From Ceratorhiza oryzae-sativae (Eukaryota; Basidiomycota; Agaricomycetes; Cantharellales; Ceratobasidiaceae): a stretch of DNA of 64,000 nt. Both the position numbers and the translations under genes were made by a program. The notes under the pieces were generated by a model that was not told where the DNA came from, made no database searches, and saw only the letters and a program-made list of their open reading frames with translations. Location: positions 930,001 to 994,000 of the forward strand of contig JARWMV010000243.1 in the NCBI GenBank assembly GCA_030998015.1, read 5' to 3'. Shown one piece after another: positions 59,537-64,000 of this stretch (position 1 is the first letter of the stretch; every line of letters starts with the position of its first letter).

Positions 59537-61755
59537 ATGAGTCTGCTTGATAGTCGCCTCTTCCAATTCTGTCTGGGCACTGGGGCTATCGGAATCGGGT
59601 TTTTAGCACTGACGAGCACTCGGTATGAGTCCAATATGCAGTTGCCACCTAGCCCTCGATCCTATCCTTTGCTCGGTCACCTTCTTTCTATGCCTCAATC
59701 TTTCGCACACCTTGGGCTCGCCGAACTTGGGAAAACGCTAAAAAGCGCGTGGTTTATTGTTTGTTACGTCCGGGTTGAATCTCAGCTAACCGGGCCTCAG
59801 ACGATACCATCTCACTCAGTTTTTTTGGGACCACAATTATTGTCACGAGTTCAACCCTAGTGGCAACTGAACTCCTTGAGAAGCGTTCGGCAATCTACTC
59901 TGACCGAACCTGTCCCCCAGCACTTGGGGAGCCTAGTTTGTGAGTTTGTCGATTTCATCTCAAGACAAGTTATAGATCTAGCTCTTGACCACATAGAATG
60001 AACTGGAAAAACTTTGTTGGGGTTATTGGCTATAACGACACGTGGAGAAAATACCGTCGAATGATGAATATGTGGTTGAATAAAAAAGCGGTTCCGGCAT
60101 TTCACCAATCCCAACAGCATCAGGCCAGGATGTTGCTTCAGCGTTTGCTGGCGAAACATGATACTTTGGGCACCTCGGAAGAATTGGGGTAGAGCTGTAT
60201 AGGTGAGCAGGAAATTATATCATTTCTCGCCCGAGTGAGCTTATGTATGAGTCGCAGAACGGTCTCGTCAAGTCTACTCCAAGCGATCTATGGCTACAAG
60301 CCCCAAAGGGCCGATGATAAATTCGTTGTGGGTATGAAGAGCGTTGCTCTGAAGTTCGGCAAAGCGGCGGCTCAGAATAGTGACTTACTCTCTTGATTAT
60401 TCTCGAAATTCAAATTGACATTTAAGCCTAGATTTCATGGTCAATATTTTCCCTTTCATGGTACATGTACCAGAGTGGTTTCCTGGAGCAGGCTGGAAGA
60501 GAACGCTCCGAGCATGGGGAGAGGATAAAGACAGGGTATCGGAGGGCCTGTTGGATTGGACAAAATTGCAAATGGTTTATATATGCGACTCTGTCCAGTC
60601 GTCTAACGCGCTAAATCTGGTTACGCATAGGCGCTTGATAATAACCACACCTCGATGGTCGCCTCTCTGCTTCGGGATGGTGACAAATGGGGAGGCGACG
60701 AAGAAAAGATGAGTGAAGTCATCAAGGAAGTAGGAATCGGTCTTTTTGGTGGTGCGTCCAGCCTAGTACGCTTGGAGCTCATTGATATCATAGATGGATA
60801 CGGTTGCATATAGGAGGTGCTGAAACGGCAAGTACCTTTGGTAGCGCGACCACATCAATAATGACAGAAAATCTCTTATACAGACCGTCGATACAATCGT
60901 CGTATTTGTATTAGCTATGTTGTTGTTTCCGGATACCCAAGCCAAGGCCCAGCAGGAGATCGACAAAGTGGTTGGTTCCAGTCGTCTACCCACAATGGAC
61001 GATGAGCCAAACCTGCCATATGTTGCTCGACTGATACAAGAAGTTCTGAGGTGGCAGCCCGTTGCCCCGCTAGGTAATGAAGATAATATGAGGCGAGCGA
61101 TGAACCGTAGCTGAACCTCTCTGTACAAGGCATCCCCCACGTATGCACTGAAGATGACCAGTACAGAGGTTACAGCATACCCAAAGGCGCGATTGTGTAA
61201 GTAAAGCGTCAGAAAATCTGTGGACGAAGCTAAAAAGATCCAACCAGTTTCGGCAACGTCTGGCAAGTGGCTGTCTCTCTTGTATAGAGAGAGATGATCA
61301 ATATCACCATGATAAATTAGGGCTATGTCGCGGGACGAACACGTCTATCCGGAACCTGACAAGTTCGATCCAGATCGATATTTGGATCCAAGCGTGCCAT
61401 TTATCCCCGCATTCGGGTGGGGTCGTCGGTAGGTCGGATACTACTACATTTACCGTTGGTTAATCAAATATATCCGTAGCATATGCCCTGGGATTCACTA
61501 TGCGAATTCTTCGCTATTCATCTCCATCGTCTCGTTGCTGGCTGCATTTAACATATCAATGATCAGGGACGAGTCCGGAGGATATATTGTGCCGACAACA
61601 GAAGGAGCCGAGAATATAATAGCTTAGTGAGTCTACTCGGAGCGGGAGAGAAACAGCGAATCTGACAGACCTCTATCAGCCGCCCAAAGCCTTTCAAGCT
61701 CAAGATTTCTCCGCGTTCACATCAACATGCTGAGTTGATTCGTGGCGCAGAATGA
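59537..61755 (+). CDS. Cytochrome P450, tandem copy 3, one apparent frameshift
   Basis: The anchor LFQFCLGTGAIGIGFLAL is followed by LPPSPRSYPLLGHLLSMP, TISLSFFGTTIIV, YRRMMNMWLNKKAV, VPEWFPGAGWK, I-helix GGAET on a 14-nt exon (60814-60827), LIQEVLRWQP (ExxR), DPDRYLDPSVP, haem loop FGWGRRICPG and the end ELIRGAE. The I helix has GAET where copies 1 and 2 have GTDT, so the acid-Thr pair for oxygen activation is kept but changed. At 60186-60189 a GGGG run seems one base short: SEELG must continue to ELYR. Two introns use GCAAGT donors (60828 and the one after FGNVW near 61263) where both sister genes use GT. Intact otherwise. Confidence 0.85.
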
Positions 61756-62685
61756 GTGTCTGTATATACTTAGAAACGCTAGACGCAAGGGTGGTTTGAA
61801 ATCGATGATTCGCTAGACTGGAATCAAGAGCTGTGATGCTTCGAGTGTCAGCAACAAGCCATAATTAGGTAGGGTTGTCGAGGGCCGTTTTATTATGAAA
61901 CGGAAACCATATGACCTGAGTCGGCAATCAGGGATCTTGGAAGATAGCCACACATGCAGAACTGTTCCTGTCGTGATCTTCGGGGGGGGGGAAACATGAC
62001 TGCTGGCAACCGCAATGAGCCTGGCCACTGACCATTGCCGATGACGAGACTCGCCACCGAGAATAACCATAGCGGCATTTCCTCATTCGCGATTCTTGCT
62101 CATGTAGTTATTCCCTTAGGAAGAGGTACAGCAATTATGATAGAACGACCGCATTCATTCTCTACACGTGCAAGAACGCCGGCCTCGGGATGGAAGTGAT
62201 GGGTTGAGTGTGATTCTTGTCCCACGTGGGGTTGTAAGCGCCGAAATGCAGAATTGCCCCTGTTCTTGACCATATCCATCTACAGGCTCCCTGGCAAGCG
62301 TCGCCCAGATCTTCCATGTGATGCTCATGCAAGGTGACCATTGGCCCGCCGGCGTGTTGTGAGTGTCCCGGACCGCGTCAATATCGACGGCCCGCGCACA
62401 GGCAAGCCCACCAACGCCAAGTCCTTCGCCATCGGTCCCTCGTGATGGAGCGTGCCTGTATATTCTTCCATCTGTTCTCCTGCCAAGTCATTTATCGTTC
62501 CCCCCGGCTCGTTGTCGGCAATCGAAAAACCATGTTGGCTGTCGTAATTTGAGTGCTACTATAAAAGTCGCTCGTCGCTGGGGGATTGGAAGAAGTAGAC
62601 TCGGTCGTTTGGCTATTTTTTTTTTCTTCTGCTTCGCACTTGTTGCTTCTCCAGCCTTTCTTCCCTCCTACGATCTCGAACGGCT
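61756..62685. other. Intergenic before the pectate lyase
   Basis: No supported exon. A TATA-like CTATAAAAG near 62557 lies about 125 bp before the lyase start. Confidence 0.5.
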
Positions 62686-64000
62686 ATGGTTGTGCTGCGT
62701 GCTTTGGCTGGTGTGTTTGTTGGGGCTGGAATTGCTGCTGCAGCGCCGGATCCTGAGATTTGGGGATTTGGTAAGTGCTGAAGAAGCTTTCTACGTCGCT
62801 CAGACCATTGAAGCAAAGGTTGGGGTAGGAAACAAGACTACGGGGGGTAGGGGTGCTCCACCCAAGAGCACGTATGTCGTCAAGAACTTTAACGAGCTCA
62901 AGACGGCCTTGAACAACGGCGGCAAACCTCATGCGCCCAAGGTGATCTATATCGGTAAGTACTTTGGCGGTCGATGACACTGGGCACTTATATTTGCCCT
63001 CTAGATGGCGCTATTTCCGGCAACTACCTTTCGAATGGTCAAGTCGCGACGGAGGAATACTATTCCAAAGGCACAGTCTACACCTGGGCCAACTACCTCG
63101 ACTCGTTCAACCAACTCTGATTGCCCAACTCAACGCCTCCTCGGCCCCAGCCGACAAAACCCGTCTCCAAACTCTACTAGAGCAAGAATCCGCGCGCTAC
63201 AACTCGTCGCTCGTCCAGTCTGCGCAGATCACCGTCAAAATCGGGAACAACACGTCCATCCTCGGCAAGCCCGGACGCAAGCAAGGGATTGCCCGGCTGG
63301 AGGACATTGCGATCGCGGTGAACCAGACGAACAACGTGATCATGCGGGATTTCGAGGTGTGGTCGCCGATTGATTTGTTCCCCGAGTGGGATCCCAAGGA
63401 TGGGTCGACTGGGAATTGGAATTCGCGGTACGATGCGATTGGTGGTGACTTCGACGAATGTGTGGTTTGATCATTTGACGATTTCGGATGGGTGAGTGTT
63501 GTTGACTAGATGTCTTGGGGTGGTTGGTTTATTGGGTTCAAGGCTTCATCCAGATACCGAGGCGCCGACTATCTTTGGGAAAAAGGTTCAGCGTCATGAT
63601 GGAGCTATTGACATTACCGAGGGTGAGTGCAAGGTCATCGGCCCTTTGGCTGGTGTTGACCATTTGGTTAGGTGCCGACCTCATCACCATGTCTCACTGC
63701 CTGGTCTACAACCACGACAAGTCTCATCTCGTGGGCAACAAGTGGGTTGCGTGCTCTTCTGTTTTAGACGATGGCTGATTTCGGTTCCTCTAGCGACGCA
63801 AATAATCTCGGACCCGGCGATATCGGTCGCCTGCGTGTTTCGTTCTATGCCAATGCCTGGCTGAGCTCGCTCCAACGCTCTCCCCGTCTCCGGTTCGGCA
63901 AGGCGCACGTGTTCAATAACTACTACAACGCTAGTCTTGATGACCCGCAGGAAAAATTGCAGTATTTCCTCGGAATGGGTATCGAAAGTGTGTTGTTTAC
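62686..64000 (+). CDS. Pectate lyase PL1, secreted, partial at window end
   Basis: The signal peptide MVVLRALAGVFVGAGIAAAAP is followed by WGFG, which joins NKTTGGRGAPP across an intron ending at GGTAG. Further exons give VVKNFNELKTAL, KVIYIDGAISG, NNVIMRDFEVWSP, STNVWFDHLTISDG (PL1 calcium/substrate region), DGAIDITEGADLITMSHCLVYNHDKSHLVG and GRLRVSFYANAWL. The gene runs off the end. PL1 enzymes cleave de-esterified pectin by beta-elimination outside the cell. Two frame breaks are seen: DSFN must continue PTLIAQLNAS, needing one more C at 63111-63112, and a shift at about 63438-63446 before TSTNVWFDH. So this copy is a pseudogene or affected by sequence error. Confidence 0.85.

Noticed and set aside
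1..64000. CRISPR arrays, bacterial operons, Shine-Dalgarno sites
   Set aside because: Spliceosomal introns and eukaryotic gene families throughout; no regularly spaced repeats seen.

Overview
The window looks like nuclear DNA of an Agaricomycete basidiomycete. Genes are dense and split by many short introns of about 46-80 nt. The content includes CFEM proteins, GT69/GT90 glycosyltransferases, P450 tandems and a plant cell wall CAZyme set. A Rhizoctonia-like (Ceratobasidiaceae) plant-associated fungus is my inference and was not tested by any search. Exon joins were worked out by hand from splice signals, reading frame and family motifs.

Layout, left to right. 0.5-4.7 kb (minus): a DUF726 membrane hydrolase, a small secreted CFEM protein and URM1. 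4.98-5.79 kb: an imperfect inverted repeat whose arms carry related peptides. 7.7-11.5 kb (plus): two copies of a secreted-protein family, with two more at 37.5-41.0 kb (minus); two of the four are frameshifted. 13.7-16.8 kb: a long Ser/Pro-rich coiled-coil protein. 17.8-24.8 kb (minus): a CE16-type acetylesterase, a GH5 mannanase and a decayed GH127-like gene, i.e. a hemicellulose-degradation block. 25.6-29.3 kb: tRNA-His guanylyltransferase THG1, a GPI-type CFEM protein and ribosomal protein eL31.

29.67-35.56 kb is a full-length, apparently very young Ty3/gypsy chromovirus with two apparently identical 276-bp LTRs and a 5-bp target duplication. It shows a textbook -1 frameshift signal between gag and pol, and a primer-binding site that pairs with the predicted 5' end of its own RNA (Tf1/sushi-type self-priming).

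44.0-50.2 kb (plus) holds a GT69 mannosyltransferase, a GT90 CAP10-type glycosyltransferase and an SGNH 'capsular associated' protein, resembling capsule/glycan genes of Cryptococcus. 50.9-61.8 kb (plus) is a tandem of three related P450s. The first exon of the middle one is split by an intact 3.29-kb hAT transposon with 8-bp target duplication and 12-bp terminal inverted repeats. The window ends inside a PL1 pectate lyase.

Two cross-cutting signals stand out. GC-AG introns are unusually frequent (seven proposed, two of them at positions where paralogs have GT). Small indels, often in short homopolymers, break several secreted, CAZyme and P450 genes, while URM1, eL31 and the transposons stay open.
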